Shown: piece after piece, positions 52,576 to 61,580 of the stretch
How the letters are laid out: every line of letters begins with the position of its first letter
Numbering within the stretch: the first letter of the stretch is position 1
NCBI GenBank assembly: GCA_944376065.1
Contig: CALWBL010000004.1
Location: forward strand, 62,001 to 126,000
DNA from: an uncultured Butyricicoccus sp.
GTDB taxonomy: Bacteria; Bacillota; Clostridia; Oscillospirales; Butyricicoccaceae
DNA: 64,000 nucleotides
Direction of reading: 5' to 3'
Made by a program: the position numbers and the translations under genes
The notes under the pieces: generated by a model
What the model was told of the DNA's origin: nothing
What the model saw: only the letters and a program-made list of their open reading frames with translations
Databases searched by the model: none

Positions 52576-53106
52576 TTATTTCAAAGAGGCACCAAAGGCC
52601 CACAATTCTTGCCGCTTTGCTTGGGAACCATTGTATTCACCATGTGAGGTGTACACACCCATATTCTCCAGCCCCAAGTAGTCCAAGAAATCCCCTTGGA
52701 AAGAGAACAAGGCTCCGTCATACATATCCGCATCTCCAGAACTGAGGATCATAGCCACTTTGGATAAACGTGACGGTTTCTTTGGATAGGCCACTGCATA
52801 GAAACGGTCTATGACACATTTCAACTGCCCGGATAATCCATGATAATAGATCGGAGAAGCCAGAACCAGCATATCCGACTGCTTTAGCACATCGTAGATC
52901 TGCTTCATATCATCATTCTGAATACATGTTCCCGCTCCCTTAGTGTGACAGTATTCACAAGCTCGGCATCCGCCAATCTGCATTTGGCAGATATCCATAA
53001 TCTGCACTGTGTGGCCTACAGACTGCGCCCCCTCCCGGAACGCCTCTACCATTTGTTTTGTACTACCATTGAGCCGTGGACTTCCATTTAATACAAGAAT
53101 GTTCAT
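52576..53106 (-). CDS. NADPH-dependent FMN reductase / flavodoxin-fold protein
   Basis: 176 aa. LVLNGSPRLNGSTKQMVEAF is the FMN-phosphate loop; CQMQIGGCRACEYCHTKGAGTC (in parts) is a Cys-rich insertion typical of iron-sulfur flavoprotein-like reductases; LVLASPIYYHGLSGQLKCVIDRF binds FMN. The Cys residues could be redox-active or metal-binding. ATG after GGAGG. Faces the same way as the hydrolase, 165 bp apart, as in laterally moved reductase cassettes. Confidence 0.88.
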   Translation of the reverse strand: MNILVLNGSPRLNGSTKQMVEAFREGAQSVGHTVQIMDICQMQIGGCRACEYCHTKGAGTCIQNDDMKQIYDVLKQSDMLVLASPIYYHGLSGQLKCVIDRFYAVAYPKKPSRLSKVAMILSSGDADMYDGALFSFQGDFLDYLGLENMGVYTSHGEYNGSQAKRQELWAFGASLK

Positions 53107-53210
53107 AAATACCTCCTTTGATTAGAAGCAGTAAATCTGCCTTTATCATGAAACCTAATATAATTGACCAGTACAAATCAGTGTATTGATTATTAAAATT
53201 ATAGCAGATT

Positions 53211-53247
53211 CACAAAAAAAGAACAACCCGAAAAGGCTCGAACTGTT
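53211..53247 (-). terminator. Terminator of the riboflavin operon
   Basis: 11-bp stem AACAGTTCGAG / TTCGGGTTGTT (wobbles included), CCTT loop, then TTTTTTT on the minus strand, 40 bp past ribH. Confidence 0.8.
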
Positions 53248-53286
53248 GTCTGATATTTTTTCCACTCAATGTGATAAATTTAGGTG

Positions 53287-53754
53287 TTATTTTTCAATTT
53301 CACGAATTAAATTTATCATTTCGATTGCACCCAAAGCACAGTCGTAACCTTTATTACCAGCTTTTGTTCCGGCTCGTTCAATTGCCTGTTCAATATTTTC
53401 AGTGGTCAGAACACCAAACATGATAGGAACACCACTCTCCAATGAAACAGCGGCAATGCCCTTTGACACTTCATTGCAGACATAATCATAATGGCTGGTA
53501 GAACCTCGAATCACTGCTCCCAGACAAATCACTGCATCATATTTGCCGCTTTTTGCCATTTTGGATGCAATCAGCGGAATTTCAAAAGCCCCTGGAACCC
53601 ATGCTACATCAATATCGTCTTTTGGAACATCATGCCTAAGCAATCCATCCATGGCACCATCTAACAGCTTTGATGTAATGAATTCATTGAAACGTGCTGC
53701 TACAATTCCAATTTTGATTTCTTTTGATACCAGTTTTCCCTCAAATGTTTTCAT
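53287..53754 (-). CDS. ribH: 6,7-dimethyl-8-ribityllumazine synthase
   Basis: Condenses the ribityl-pyrimidine with 3,4-dihydroxybutanone phosphate. 155 aa, forming large capsids in the family. [41 protein letters not shown] (catalytic His) and GNKGYDCA are signatures. Last gene of ribD-ribE-ribBA-ribH. Confidence 0.96.
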   Translation of the reverse strand: MKTFEGKLVSKEIKIGIVAARFNEFITSKLLDGAMDGLLRHDVPKDDIDVAWVPGAFEIPLIASKMAKSGKYDAVICLGAVIRGSTSHYDYVCNEVSKGIAAVSLESGVPIMFGVLTTENIEQAIERAGTKAGNKGYDCALGAIEMINLIREIEK

Positions 53755-53774
53755 AATTATTTCCTCTCTTTTGC

Positions 53775-54974
53775 TTAATATTTCAAGATGTGCCCCATGC
53801 GCTTCTGCTTTGTTTTCAAATAAAACAGGTTATGCGAGGTAGCATCCATTTGAATTGGTACACGTTTAGCAATTTCAATCCCAAATTCTGCAAGCTGATA
53901 AGCTTTATCGGGGTTGTTTGTTAAAAGGCGCATACTTTTTACGCCTAACTCTCTTAGTATCTGAGCTCCAATATAATACTCCCTTTCATCGCCGGCGAAA
54001 CCCAACGCAAGATTGGCTTCCAATGTGTCCATACCTTGCTCTTGCAATTCATATGCCCGTAGTTTATTTATTAGTCCAATACCTCTTCCCTCTTGGCACA
54101 TGTAGAGCAAAATACCCCTCCCCTCTTTTTCAATCTGCGTCATAGCGGAGGCTAATTGTTGACCGCAATCACAGCGCAGAGAGCCAAAAGTATCTCCCGT
54201 CAAGCATTCGGAGTGGACACGGCACAGAACACTTTCTCCATCACCGATCTCTCCTTTTACCAAAGCAACATGGTGTTCTCCATTCAGCCGGTTTACAAAG
54301 CCATGCGCCATAAACTCACCATATTTTGTTGGCATTTTTACAACTGCCATTTGCTCAATCAGTTTTTCATGGCATTTTCGGTAATTTTGTAAATCCCGAA
54401 TGGTGATAAATTTTATATTCCATTTTTTCGCCAGTTCCATCAATTCTGAGGTACGCATCATTGTTCCGTCCTCACGCATAATCTCACAGCACAAGCCGCA
54501 CTCTTTTAAACCAGCTAGTCGGCATAAATCAACAGTTGCTTCGGTGTGACCACTGCGCTCCAATACACCATTTGGCTTTGCCAAAAGAGGAAACATGTGT
54601 CCTGGTCTGCGAAAATCTTCTGGTTTTGCATCATCTGCTACACACCCTAGAGCAGTTATGGAACGCTCAGCGGCAGAAATTCCGGTAGAAGTCGCTACAT
54701 GGTCGATAGATACAGTAAATGCAGTTTCATGATTATCAGTATTCTGCTGTACCATTTGAGGAATTTTTAATTTTTGTACATATTCTTCAGACATTGGCAT
54801 GCAAATCAAACCTTTGCCATAAGTTGCCATGAAATTGATATTAGCGGTGGTTGCATATTCTGCTGCACAGATAAAGTCTCCCTCGTTTTCACGTTCGGGG
54901 TCGTCTGTTACTAAGATGATTTTGCCACTGCGTAGATCAGCAAGAGCTTCTTCCACTGTGTTAAACTTTGTCAT
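53775..54974 (-). CDS. ribBA: Bifunctional DHBP synthase / GTP cyclohydrolase II
   Basis: 399 aa. N-terminal RibB (residues 1-200): [10 protein letters not shown] metal site, [19 protein letters not shown] and [12 protein letters not shown]-terminal RibA (~205-399): [21 protein letters not shown] with the three zinc Cys, [12 protein letters not shown] and catalytic region ENLALGF-like LEANLALGF. Supplies both branches of riboflavin synthesis. 12 bp after ribE. Confidence 0.96.
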   Translation of the reverse strand: MTKFNTVEEALADLRSGKIILVTDDPERENEGDFICAAEYATTANINFMATYGKGLICMPMSEEYVQKLKIPQMVQQNTDNHETAFTVSIDHVATSTGISAAERSITALGCVADDAKPEDFRRPGHMFPLLAKPNGVLERSGHTEATVDLCRLAGLKECGLCCEIMREDGTMMRTSELMELAKKWNIKFITIRDLQNYRKCHEKLIEQMAVVKMPTKYGEFMAHGFVNRLNGEHHVALVKGEIGDGESVLCRVHSECLTGDTFGSLRCDCGQQLASAMTQIEKEGRGILLYMCQEGRGIGLINKLRAYELQEQGMDTLEANLALGFAGDEREYYIGAQILRELGVKSMRLLTNNPDKAYQLAEFGIEIAKRVPIQMDATSHNLFYLKTKQKRMGHILKY

Positions 54975-54986
54975 TGATTTTCCTCC

Positions 54987-55634
54987 TTAAAATCCATGTT
55001 GAGATAGAAATTCTTTCGTGATTGTGTTCTTTACCTGCGGCTGTCTAACAGGATAGAGCAATTTTTCTACATATTTTCCGATTATATCTGTTTCCAAATT
55101 AACAACATCGCCCTCTCGCCGTTCTTTTAAGATTGTTTGATTTATCGTATGGGGAATGGCCGAAACAGAAAAATCGGTTTGAGTAATTGACGCAACTGTC
55201 AAACTGATACCGTCTACCGTGACAGAACCTTTTTCTATGACATACCGCATAATCTGTGGCTTCGTTTGTATTGTATACCAGATAGCTGTGTCGTCACGCT
55301 GTATCCGAATGATTTTTCCAACGCCGTCTACATGTCCTGTAACGATGTGACCACCAAAACGTCGATTTGCCAGCATGGCACGCTCTAAATTAACACGGCT
55401 TCCATGTTTGAGATTTGCCATGGAAGAACGATTTAACGTTTCGTGCATAATATCTGCTGAAAATCCGTTGAAAAAAAGTTCAGTAATAGTTAAGCAAATA
55501 CCATTTACCGCAATGCTGTCACCTACCTTTGCATCTCTCAAAACTTTTTCCGCACGGATTATAAGCACAGCGGAATATTGTCCATGTCTAATCTGCTCTA
55601 CTTTTCCAACTTCCTCAACGATTCCGGTAAACAT
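54987..55634 (-). CDS. ribE: Riboflavin synthase alpha chain
   Basis: Dismutates two lumazines to riboflavin. Two tandem lumazine-binding barrels: residues 1-~97 (MFTGIVEEVGKV ... AVNGICLT, HETLNRSS) and ~98-200 (FGGHIVTGHVDGVGKI ... TVDGISLTV). The frame opens upstream; MFTGIVEE at 55634 is the family start and is well spaced from GAGGTG. It overlaps the ribD stop by 20 bp. 215 aa. Confidence 0.95.
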   Translation of the reverse strand: MFTGIVEEVGKVEQIRHGQYSAVLIIRAEKVLRDAKVGDSIAVNGICLTITELFFNGFSADIMHETLNRSSMANLKHGSRVNLERAMLANRRFGGHIVTGHVDGVGKIIRIQRDDTAIWYTIQTKPQIMRYVIEKGSVTVDGISLTVASITQTDFSVSAIPHTINQTILKERREGDVVNLETDIIGKYVEKLLYPVRQPQVKNTITKEFLSQHGF

Positions 55635-56721
55635 CATTAAGCACCTCACTTTCTATTAAAAAATCCTCACCAAGATGGGTTATTTTCCAATTTTTTAAAC
55701 GAAATGCGCCTGCCGGAGATGAAATTCCTACTCCCTCTATTGGTGTCTTGGCAGTCTGACCGCCGAACAGTTTAGGAGCAATGTATGCTTGTATTTTTTG
55801 AACAATGCCGCTTTCCAGAGCTGTCCAGTTCAGCGTACCGCCTCCCTCCAACAAAATACTGTCAATCTGCTCCTGTCCCAATTTCTCCATAAGCTGTTGC
55901 AAATCTACATGACCGTTTTTTTCATGTAAGCACATAATACGGCACCCAGCTTTCTCATAAGGAATTTGCTTTTCTCTATCAGAACAACAGGTTGCAATAA
56001 TAGTCGGAATCTGTTTCGCAGTTATAACTACCTGTGCTGTAGCTGGTGTACGCAGGTTGGTATCACAAATTATGCGAATCGGGTTTTTGCCGCCTGTTAT
56101 GCGGCAGGTAAGCAATGGGTCATCGGATAACACCGTTCCCACGCCTGCCATAATTGCTGAATACCGGTGCCGCTGGTGCTGCACATGATTTCGTGCCATT
56201 TCTCCGGTAATCCATTTGGAAGCACCTGTATAGGCTGCAATTTTTCCATCAAGTGTCATGGCATATTTCATCACTACAAAAGGGCGTTTTGTCTGGATAT
56301 AGTGAAAAAAAACCTCATTAAGCCGGTCGCAATCTTCACGCAGAATGTTATCCGTCACCTCTATACCGTGCGTGCGCAAAATCTGAATGCCTTTTCCAGC
56401 AACAAGAGGATTCGGGTCACAGGAACCGACAACTACACGTCTAATACCCGCTTCTAAAATGGCGTCTGTACAAGGCGGCTGCCTCCCATAATGACAACAA
56501 GGTTCTAGTGTGACATATATAGTTGCTCCTTCCGGCGATTCTGTACAGGAAGCCAGCGCATTGCGTTCCGCATGTGGCTGACCGTATTTTTCATGCCAGC
56601 CCTGACCAATGATTTGCCCATTTTTTACAATGACAGCCCCCACCATAGGATTTGGCGCAACCCATCCACATCCTTTTTTTGCAATATGTAGGGCTAACTG
56701 CATATATTTACTATCATTCAT
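55615..56721 (-). CDS. ribD: Bifunctional diaminohydroxyphosphoribosylaminopyrimidine deaminase / reductase
   Basis: 368 aa. Deaminase domain (1-~145): HAERNALASC (zinc His, Glu) and TLEPCCHYGRQPPCT (zinc Cys). Reductase domain (~150-368): MKYAMTLDGKIA, WITGEMARNHVQHQRHRYSAIMAGVGTV (in parts), and LLEGGGTLN. The frame runs upstream into the riboswitch region; the ATG at 56721 after GGAGG is the start. First gene of the operon. Confidence 0.95.
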   Translation of the reverse strand: MNDSKYMQLALHIAKKGCGWVAPNPMVGAVIVKNGQIIGQGWHEKYGQPHAERNALASCTESPEGATIYVTLEPCCHYGRQPPCTDAILEAGIRRVVVGSCDPNPLVAGKGIQILRTHGIEVTDNILREDCDRLNEVFFHYIQTKRPFVVMKYAMTLDGKIAAYTGASKWITGEMARNHVQHQRHRYSAIMAGVGTVLSDDPLLTCRITGGKNPIRIICDTNLRTPATAQVVITAKQIPTIIATCCSDREKQIPYEKAGCRIMCLHEKNGHVDLQQLMEKLGQEQIDSILLEGGGTLNWTALESGIVQKIQAYIAPKLFGGQTAKTPIEGVGISSPAGAFRLKNWKITHLGEDFLIESEVLNDVYRNR

Positions 56722-56739
56722 GCAATTACCTCCGAAAAT

Positions 56740-56769
56740 AAAAATGCCCTGAACGAAATCGTTCAGAGC
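56740..56769 (-). terminator. Riboswitch expression-platform terminator
   Basis: GCTCTGAACG / CGTTCAGGGC stem with ATTT loop, followed by ATTTTTATTTT on the minus strand; the ribD ribosome site begins right after it. Confidence 0.85.
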
Positions 56770-56802
56770 AAAGCAGAATGATACATAGGTGTGCACCTGT
56801 GC

Positions 56803-56838
56803 AAAAATAAAGCTCTGGAATGTAAAACAATCCAGAGC
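56803..56838 (-). terminator. Second terminator-like hairpin of the rib leader
   Basis: GCTCTGGA ... TCCAGAGC stem (loop TTGTTTTACAT-like), followed by TTTATTTTTG on the minus strand, between the FMN aptamer and the terminator at 56740. It shares TTTGCTCTG with the later hairpin. Confidence 0.65.
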
Positions 56839-56883
56839 AAACATTCTATCCGCAGAATGATATACTAAATCCTGCGTTACACA

Positions 56884-56990
56884 ATCTTCTTCCATCCAGA
56901 CTATACTGTCGGCTTCGGAGTTTCACCGAATCATGCCTTGCGGCTCGTGGGCTATACCACCGGTAGGGAATCACACCCTGCCCTGAAGAT
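56884..56990 (-). promoter_or_regulatory. FMN riboswitch (RFN element)
   Basis: Minus strand: ATCTTCAGGGCAGGGTG at the 5' side, GGTGGTATAGCCCACGAGCCG, GATTCGGTGAAACTCCGAAGCCGAC and TAGTCTGGATGGAAGAAGAT at the 3' side (quoted in parts). These are the conserved RFN segments closed by ATCTTC/GAAGAT. FMN binding would favour termination before ribD. Confidence 0.97.
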
Positions 56991-57068
56991 TCTATTCAAT
57001 TTACAAAACAAGTATATACATCTGTGTGATGCTTGTCAAGCATATTTTTACCGCAAGTTATGTAATTT

Positions 57069-57572
57069 TTATATGTTGTAATCGCTCAATACCCTAGCGT
57101 GAGCTAACTCTATGGCCTCTTTTCCTGTCATATGCTCAACTACTATTTCTACGCAGCAAAGAGCTTTTAATGCTTGTTTAATTTCTTTATCTATCGCCTG
57201 TTTATCATCACTATATTTAAGCCCTAAAAGTTGTGCTGAATAAAAAATTTCATCATCATTTTTAAGTATTTTAGCTTTGCCAAATATAATAACACTTCTA
57301 AAATATGTAGTTAACTTTTCTTTGACTATATCATCTTTTTCAATTACACAGAATGAAACTTTATTACACTTTTTTATTGCATCTATTTTATGGCCTGATT
57401 TAGCACAATGAAAGTAAATTTTGCTATTTTCATACACATAATTTATAGGTACAGTATAAGGATAGCTTTCATCTCCGATAAGTCCTAAAATGCCCGTTTT
57501 TCCTGTTTTTAATATCTCAATTGTTTCTTCTTTACTTAATTTTTGTTTAAATCTTCTCATTTCACGAAACAT
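57069..57572 (-). CDS. NimA-like pyridoxamine 5'-phosphate oxidase-fold protein
   Basis: 167 aa. Split-barrel flavoprotein: TGKTGILGLIGDESYPYTVPINYVYENSKIYFHCAKSGHKIDAI (in parts) is the Nim/PNPOx-like core, including the His-containing GHKIDAI. Relatives include 5-nitroimidazole reductases; without biochemical support I infer only a flavin-dependent reductase. The GTG at 57581 overlaps AAGGTG; the ATG at 57572 is eight bases away. Divergent from the acyl-CoA dehydrogenase fusion. Confidence 0.86.
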   Translation of the reverse strand: MFREMRRFKQKLSKEETIEILKTGKTGILGLIGDESYPYTVPINYVYENSKIYFHCAKSGHKIDAIKKCNKVSFCVIEKDDIVKEKLTTYFRSVIIFGKAKILKNDDEIFYSAQLLGLKYSDDKQAIDKEIKQALKALCCVEIVVEHMTGKEAIELAHARVLSDYNI

Positions 57573-57819
57573 TTTTTTCACCTTATGTAAATTTGCTTTT
57601 TAAGCGTATAACGCATAATATATAATTCTATTCTCATTTTCCTTATTATATTCATACTATCATATCTCTTTTATATTGTCTATCCCCATTTGACATAAAT
57701 AACAAATATTAGGTGGCGCATATTTGAAGTCAAGTAATTAACAATGCTCTCAAAAATGTCAAATTAAATAGCTTTTATTAGTGCGTTTTACATAATTCAC
57801 AAAAACTAATCACGAACAC

Positions 57820-57848
57820 TTGACAAAATATGAGAATATTACTATAAT
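57820..57848 (+). promoter_or_regulatory. Promoter of the acyl-CoA dehydrogenase fusion operon
   Basis: TTGACA, 17-bp spacer, TATAAT: exact consensus, about 147 bases before the ATG. The stretch 57582-57819 is AT-rich and otherwise holds only a weak minus-strand promoter (TAGACA, 17 bp, TAGTAT) for the Nim-like gene. Confidence 0.9.
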
Positions 57849-57852
57849 GGAG

Positions 57853-57948
57853 CTACAGAAAGAAGAGCTATCGCAGGTGATTTGAAATTATAATATGGTA
57901 ATTTTGTCGCCGAACTTGTGATAGGTTTCTTTTTTAGAGATAATGTAG
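57853..57948 (+). promoter_or_regulatory. Structured 5' leader, class unknown
   Basis: Nested pairings: CTACA/TGTAG outermost (57853-57857 with 57944-57948), AGAAA/TTTCT, then an 11-bp CTATCGCAGGT / ACTTGTGATAG (57868-57878 with 57914-57924), and inside AAATTA/TAATTT. GGTGA (57876-57880) can alternatively pair with TCGCC (57907-57911). The domain begins at the predicted transcript start. I do not match it to a known riboswitch. Confidence 0.5.
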
Positions 57949-57994
57949 AGTGTTTTGGTATATTATTTACAAGATAAAGTAAGGAGGTAAATAT

Positions 57995-59905
57995 ATGTTG
58001 TTTCAAACTACACCTGCTCATGAGGAATTAAGAGCAAAGGTTCGTGCATTTGCAGAAGAGGAGATTAAGCCAATTGCATTTCAGTTAGACCAGCAAAATG
58101 AATTTCCAGATGAAGCCATAAAGAAATTAGGAAAATTAGGTCTTATGGGAATTCCATATCCTAAGGAATATGGTGGCGCTGGACTTGATGCTTTAAGTTA
58201 TGCAATTGCTGTTGAAGAACTTTCAAGGGTAGATGGTGGTACAGGTGTTATTCTATCAGCACATGTATCCCTTGGCTCATGGCCTATTTTTGCTTATGGT
58301 ACAGAGGAGCAAAAGAAAAAATATCTTGTTCCATTGGCAAGTGGAGAAAAAATAGGTGCTTTTGGTCTTACTGAGCCAAATGCAGGCTCTGATGCAGGCG
58401 GAACAGAAACAACAGCCGTGCTAAAGGGAGATCATTATGTACTAAATGGTGGAAAAATATTTATCACCAACGCACCAAAGGCGGATACATATGTAGTATT
58501 TGCAGTTACCACGCCTGATATTGGCACAAAAGGAATTAGTGCATTTATCGTTGAGAAAGGCTGGAAAGGATTTTATTTTGGTGACCATTACGATAAAATG
58601 GGCATTCGCTCATCTTCGACTGCTGAACTTATTTTTGATAATGTAGAAGTACCAAAAGAAAATCTGCTGGGTAAAGAGGGCGACGGTTTTAAAATCGCTA
58701 TGTCAACCCTTGATGGCGGACGTATCGGTATTGCATCTCAGGCACTTGGTATTGCTCAGGGTGCTTATGAAAATGCTCTTGAATATGCAAAGGAGCGTAT
58801 TCAGTTTGGTAAACCAATCGGTTTCCAACAGTCAATCTCCTTTAAACTTGCGGATATGGCAACAAAACTGCGTTGTGCTAGAATGCTTATTTACTCCGCA
58901 GCCGAGATGAAAGAGGCTCATGTACCATATGGTATGGAATCAGCAATGGCTAAGATGTATGCTTCAGATATTGCTCTTGAGGTTACAAATGACGCTCTTC
59001 AGATTTTTGGCGGTTCAGGTTTTATGAAAGGCATGGAAGTGGAAAGAGCTTATAGGGATGCAAAGATTACTACAATTTATGAAGGTACAAATGAAATCCA
59101 ACGTGTTGTAATTGCTTCTCATCTGCTTGGTAAGCCACCAAAGAGCGAAAGCAGTTCTTCTAGTAAACCTAAAAAACCAGCACCAGTTACAGGTGTTCGT
59201 AAAAATATGATTTTACGTGATGGCACCGCAGAAGAAAAAGTTTCCGCACTTGTTGAACATCTAAAGAAAGATGGACACGATTTTACAGTAGGTATTGATA
59301 TTGATACACCTATTGTACAGGCAGAGAGAGTTGTATCTGCCGGTAAGGGTATAGGCGATAAGAAAAATATGAAACTTATCGAAAAGCTCGCAAAGGCAGC
59401 AGGTGCGGCAATCGGTTCATCAAGACCGGTTGCAGAAACACTAAAATATGTTCCATTAAATCGTTATGTTGGTATGTCAGGTCAGAAGTTTACTGGTAAC
59501 CTCTATATTGCTTGTGGAATTTCCGGTGCAGTTCAGCATTTAAAGGGCATAAAAGATGCGTCTACTATTGTTGCCATAAATAAAAACCCAAGTGCACCTA
59601 TCTTTAAAAACTGTGATTATGGTATTGTTGGAGATATAAACGAGATTTTACCACTGCTTGCTGATGCACTCGATACAGGTGATAAACAACCTGCACCACC
59701 TATGGTAAAAATGAAACGTCCAAAACTGCCAAAGCCAGCACCAATCGGTAAGACATATGTTTGTGGTGGTTGTGGATATGAATACATCCCAGAGCTAGGC
59801 GACCCAGATGCGGAGATTGCAGCAGGCACATTATTTGAAAAACTGCCAGAAGATTGGGTTTGCCCAGAATGTGCTGAAAGCAAAGAACAGTTTATAGAGG
59901 TATAA
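57995..59905 (+). CDS. Acyl-CoA dehydrogenase - ETF-alpha FAD domain - rubredoxin fusion
   Basis: 636 aa, three modules. Residues 1-~383: acyl-CoA dehydrogenase with [30 protein letters not shown] and the catalytic Glu in [13 protein letters not shown] Ser/Lys/Pro linker (~384-398) follows. Residues ~400-570: the FAD-binding C-terminal domain of ETF alpha ([57 protein letters not shown], in parts), without the N-terminal ETF domain. Residues 587-636: rubredoxin with CGGC (590, 593) and CPEC (623, 626). Likely passes electrons from an acyl-CoA through two FADs to iron, and on to the flavodiiron protein encoded 18 bp downstream. Linker and module order are seen; the reaction is inferred. Confidence 0.93.
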   Translation: MLFQTTPAHEELRAKVRAFAEEEIKPIAFQLDQQNEFPDEAIKKLGKLGLMGIPYPKEYGGAGLDALSYAIAVEELSRVDGGTGVILSAHVSLGSWPIFAYGTEEQKKKYLVPLASGEKIGAFGLTEPNAGSDAGGTETTAVLKGDHYVLNGGKIFITNAPKADTYVVFAVTTPDIGTKGISAFIVEKGWKGFYFGDHYDKMGIRSSSTAELIFDNVEVPKENLLGKEGDGFKIAMSTLDGGRIGIASQALGIAQGAYENALEYAKERIQFGKPIGFQQSISFKLADMATKLRCARMLIYSAAEMKEAHVPYGMESAMAKMYASDIALEVTNDALQIFGGSGFMKGMEVERAYRDAKITTIYEGTNEIQRVVIASHLLGKPPKSESSSSSKPKKPAPVTGVRKNMILRDGTAEEKVSALVEHLKKDGHDFTVGIDIDTPIVQAERVVSAGKGIGDKKNMKLIEKLAKAAGAAIGSSRPVAETLKYVPLNRYVGMSGQKFTGNLYIACGISGAVQHLKGIKDASTIVAINKNPSAPIFKNCDYGIVGDINEILPLLADALDTGDKQPAPPMVKMKRPKLPKPAPIGKTYVCGGCGYEYIPELGDPDAEIAAGTLFEKLPEDWVCPECAESKEQFIEV

Positions 59906-59923
59906 AAAAGGAGGTTTTTAATT

Positions 59924-61138
59924 ATGCATTGTGTGAGAGCGGTTACTGATAATTTATATTGGGTTGGTGCTAATGACCATAGATTAACCCTTTTTGAAAA
60001 TATCCACCCAATTCCAAAAGGTGTGAGTTATAATGCTTATCTGCTACTTGATAAACAATCTGTACTTTTTGATACAGTAGACTGGTCGGCTTGCAGACAG
60101 CTTTTAGAAAATATTGAATATCTTTTAAATGGTAAAGAGCTTGATTATCTTGTAATTAACCATATGGAGCCTGACCATGGTGCATCCATTGAGGAAATTT
60201 TACTTCGTTATCCAAAGGTAAAAGTTATTTCAACAGAAAAGGCATTTATGCTTATGCGTCAATTCGGTTTTCATGTAGATGGGCATGAATGCATTGAAGT
60301 CAAGGAGGGCGATACATATTCTTTTGGTGAACATAATGTAACATTTGTTGGCGCACCTATGGTTCACTGGCCAGAAGCTATGGTTACATTTGATACAACA
60401 AATGGTGTGTTATTTTCAGCTGATGCATTTGGTTCATTTATTGCATTAGATGGTAAACTGTTTGCTGATGAAGTAAACTTTGACAGAGATTGGATTGATG
60501 AAGCTCGTAGATATTTAACTAATATTGTAGGTAAATATGGTCCACATATTCAGCTTTTACTAAAGAAAGCGGGTGGTATATTAGACCAAATTAAATTTAT
60601 TTGTCCGCTTCATGGTCCAGTATGGCGTAAAGATTTAGGCTATTTTGTGGATAAGTACGATAAATGGAGCCGTTACGAGCCAGAGGTTAAAGGTGTAATG
60701 ATTGCTTATGCGTCAATGTATGGAAACACCGAGGCAGCGGCACAAGCACTTGCAGCAAAACTGTGTGAACGTGGAATTACAAATGTGTCTGTATATGATG
60801 TATCAAATACACATGTGTCTTATTTGATTGCTGAGAGTTTTAAATATAGTCATATTGTGCTGGCATCAGTCACATATAATCTAGGTATTTACCCAGTTAT
60901 GAAGAATTATCTGGAGGATATGAAAGCACTTAATCTGCAAAATCGTACATTTGCAATTATAGAAAACGGTTCATGGGCATGTAAATCTGGCGATTTAATG
61001 CAAAAATTTATTGATGAAGAAATGAAGAACATGACCGTATTAAATCAGCGTTTATCACTTGCATCATCGTTGCAAGAAGATAAGTCCGTAGAGCTTGATA
61101 TGCTTGTAGATGCTATTGTAGAGTCAATTAACAGCTAA
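59924..61138 (+). CDS. Flavodiiron protein (A-type flavoprotein, O2/NO reductase)
   Basis: 404 aa, class A: metallo-beta-lactamase-like diiron domain (1-~250) with ligands HMEPDH (His80, Glu82, Asp84, His85), VHWPEAM, SADAFG and LHGPVW, then a flavodoxin domain (~255-404) beginning MIAYASMYGNTEAA. Reduces O2 to water or NO to N2O with electrons from a rubredoxin. It has no rubredoxin domain of its own; the upstream fusion supplies one. GGAGG site, ATG at 59924. Confidence 0.95.
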   Translation: MHCVRAVTDNLYWVGANDHRLTLFENIHPIPKGVSYNAYLLLDKQSVLFDTVDWSACRQLLENIEYLLNGKELDYLVINHMEPDHGASIEEILLRYPKVKVISTEKAFMLMRQFGFHVDGHECIEVKEGDTYSFGEHNVTFVGAPMVHWPEAMVTFDTTNGVLFSADAFGSFIALDGKLFADEVNFDRDWIDEARRYLTNIVGKYGPHIQLLLKKAGGILDQIKFICPLHGPVWRKDLGYFVDKYDKWSRYEPEVKGVMIAYASMYGNTEAAAQALAAKLCERGITNVSVYDVSNTHVSYLIAESFKYSHIVLASVTYNLGIYPVMKNYLEDMKALNLQNRTFAIIENGSWACKSGDLMQKFIDEEMKNMTVLNQRLSLASSLQEDKSVELDMLVDAIVESINS

Positions 61139-61156
61139 AGATATAAATATAATTAT

Positions 61157-61194
61157 AGCCATGCAGCAAATTTAAGCTGCATGGCTTTATTTTT
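61157..61194 (+). terminator. Terminator of the flavodiiron operon
   Basis: Perfect 11-bp stem AGCCATGCAGC / GCTGCATGGCT, 8-nt loop, then TTATTTTTT. Confidence 0.93.
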
Positions 61195-61330
61195 TCTTAT
61201 CCTTCATAAAATTCTACTATTTAGCTTTTATAATTAGAGAGTTAAAGAATTGGTAATCTCTATAGCAATATCTTGAAAAACTTTAAAAATAGCTGAAAAC
61301 CTTTATTTTACAAAGTCTTCAGCTATAAAA

Positions 61331-61376
61331 TGGTGCGCCAGAAGGAACTCGAATCCCCGACCCCATGCTTAGGAGT
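61331..61376 (-). other. tRNA-Arg(CCT) 3' fragment, probable attachment site
   Basis: Read on the minus strand: CTCCTAA (anticodon-loop sequence with CCT), a variable region, GGGGA-TTCGAGT-TCCTT T-arm, CTGGCGC acceptor strand, A and CCA. The 5' half is missing: the bases before the loop (GGGGGCGAA) do not pair with the 3' anticodon stem, and no D-arm follows. A 3'-only tRNA copy next to an integrase gene is the usual left or right boundary of an integrated element. Confidence 0.78.
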
Positions 61377-61560
61377 TCGCCCCCAAGCGATATAAGGGAA
61401 TCAAACCAGTGCAAAAAAGTCTTGATTTTATCGGGTTTTTCTGAGGTTTTCCTGTCAATCCGAGACAAGCTCTAACAGGCCGAAACAAAGGCATTTTAGG
61501 GGGTCTTTTTAGCAGCCTTTTTGCAGGTCGCTTCAAAAAAGGCATTAGTTGCATTTATAA

Positions 61561-61574
61561 AAATGATAAACCAC
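61561..61574 (+). repeat. Left 14-bp direct repeat flanking the IS30-type element
   Basis: AAATGATAAACCAC; the same 14 bp recurs at 62830-62843. Each copy lies six bases outside the inverted repeat of the insertion sequence. Confidence 0.85.
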
Positions 61575-61580
61575 CGCAAA

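Noticed and set aside
61331..61376. Complete functional tRNA gene
   Set aside because: Only the 3' part matches; anticodon-stem 5' strand, D-arm and 5' acceptor strand are absent.
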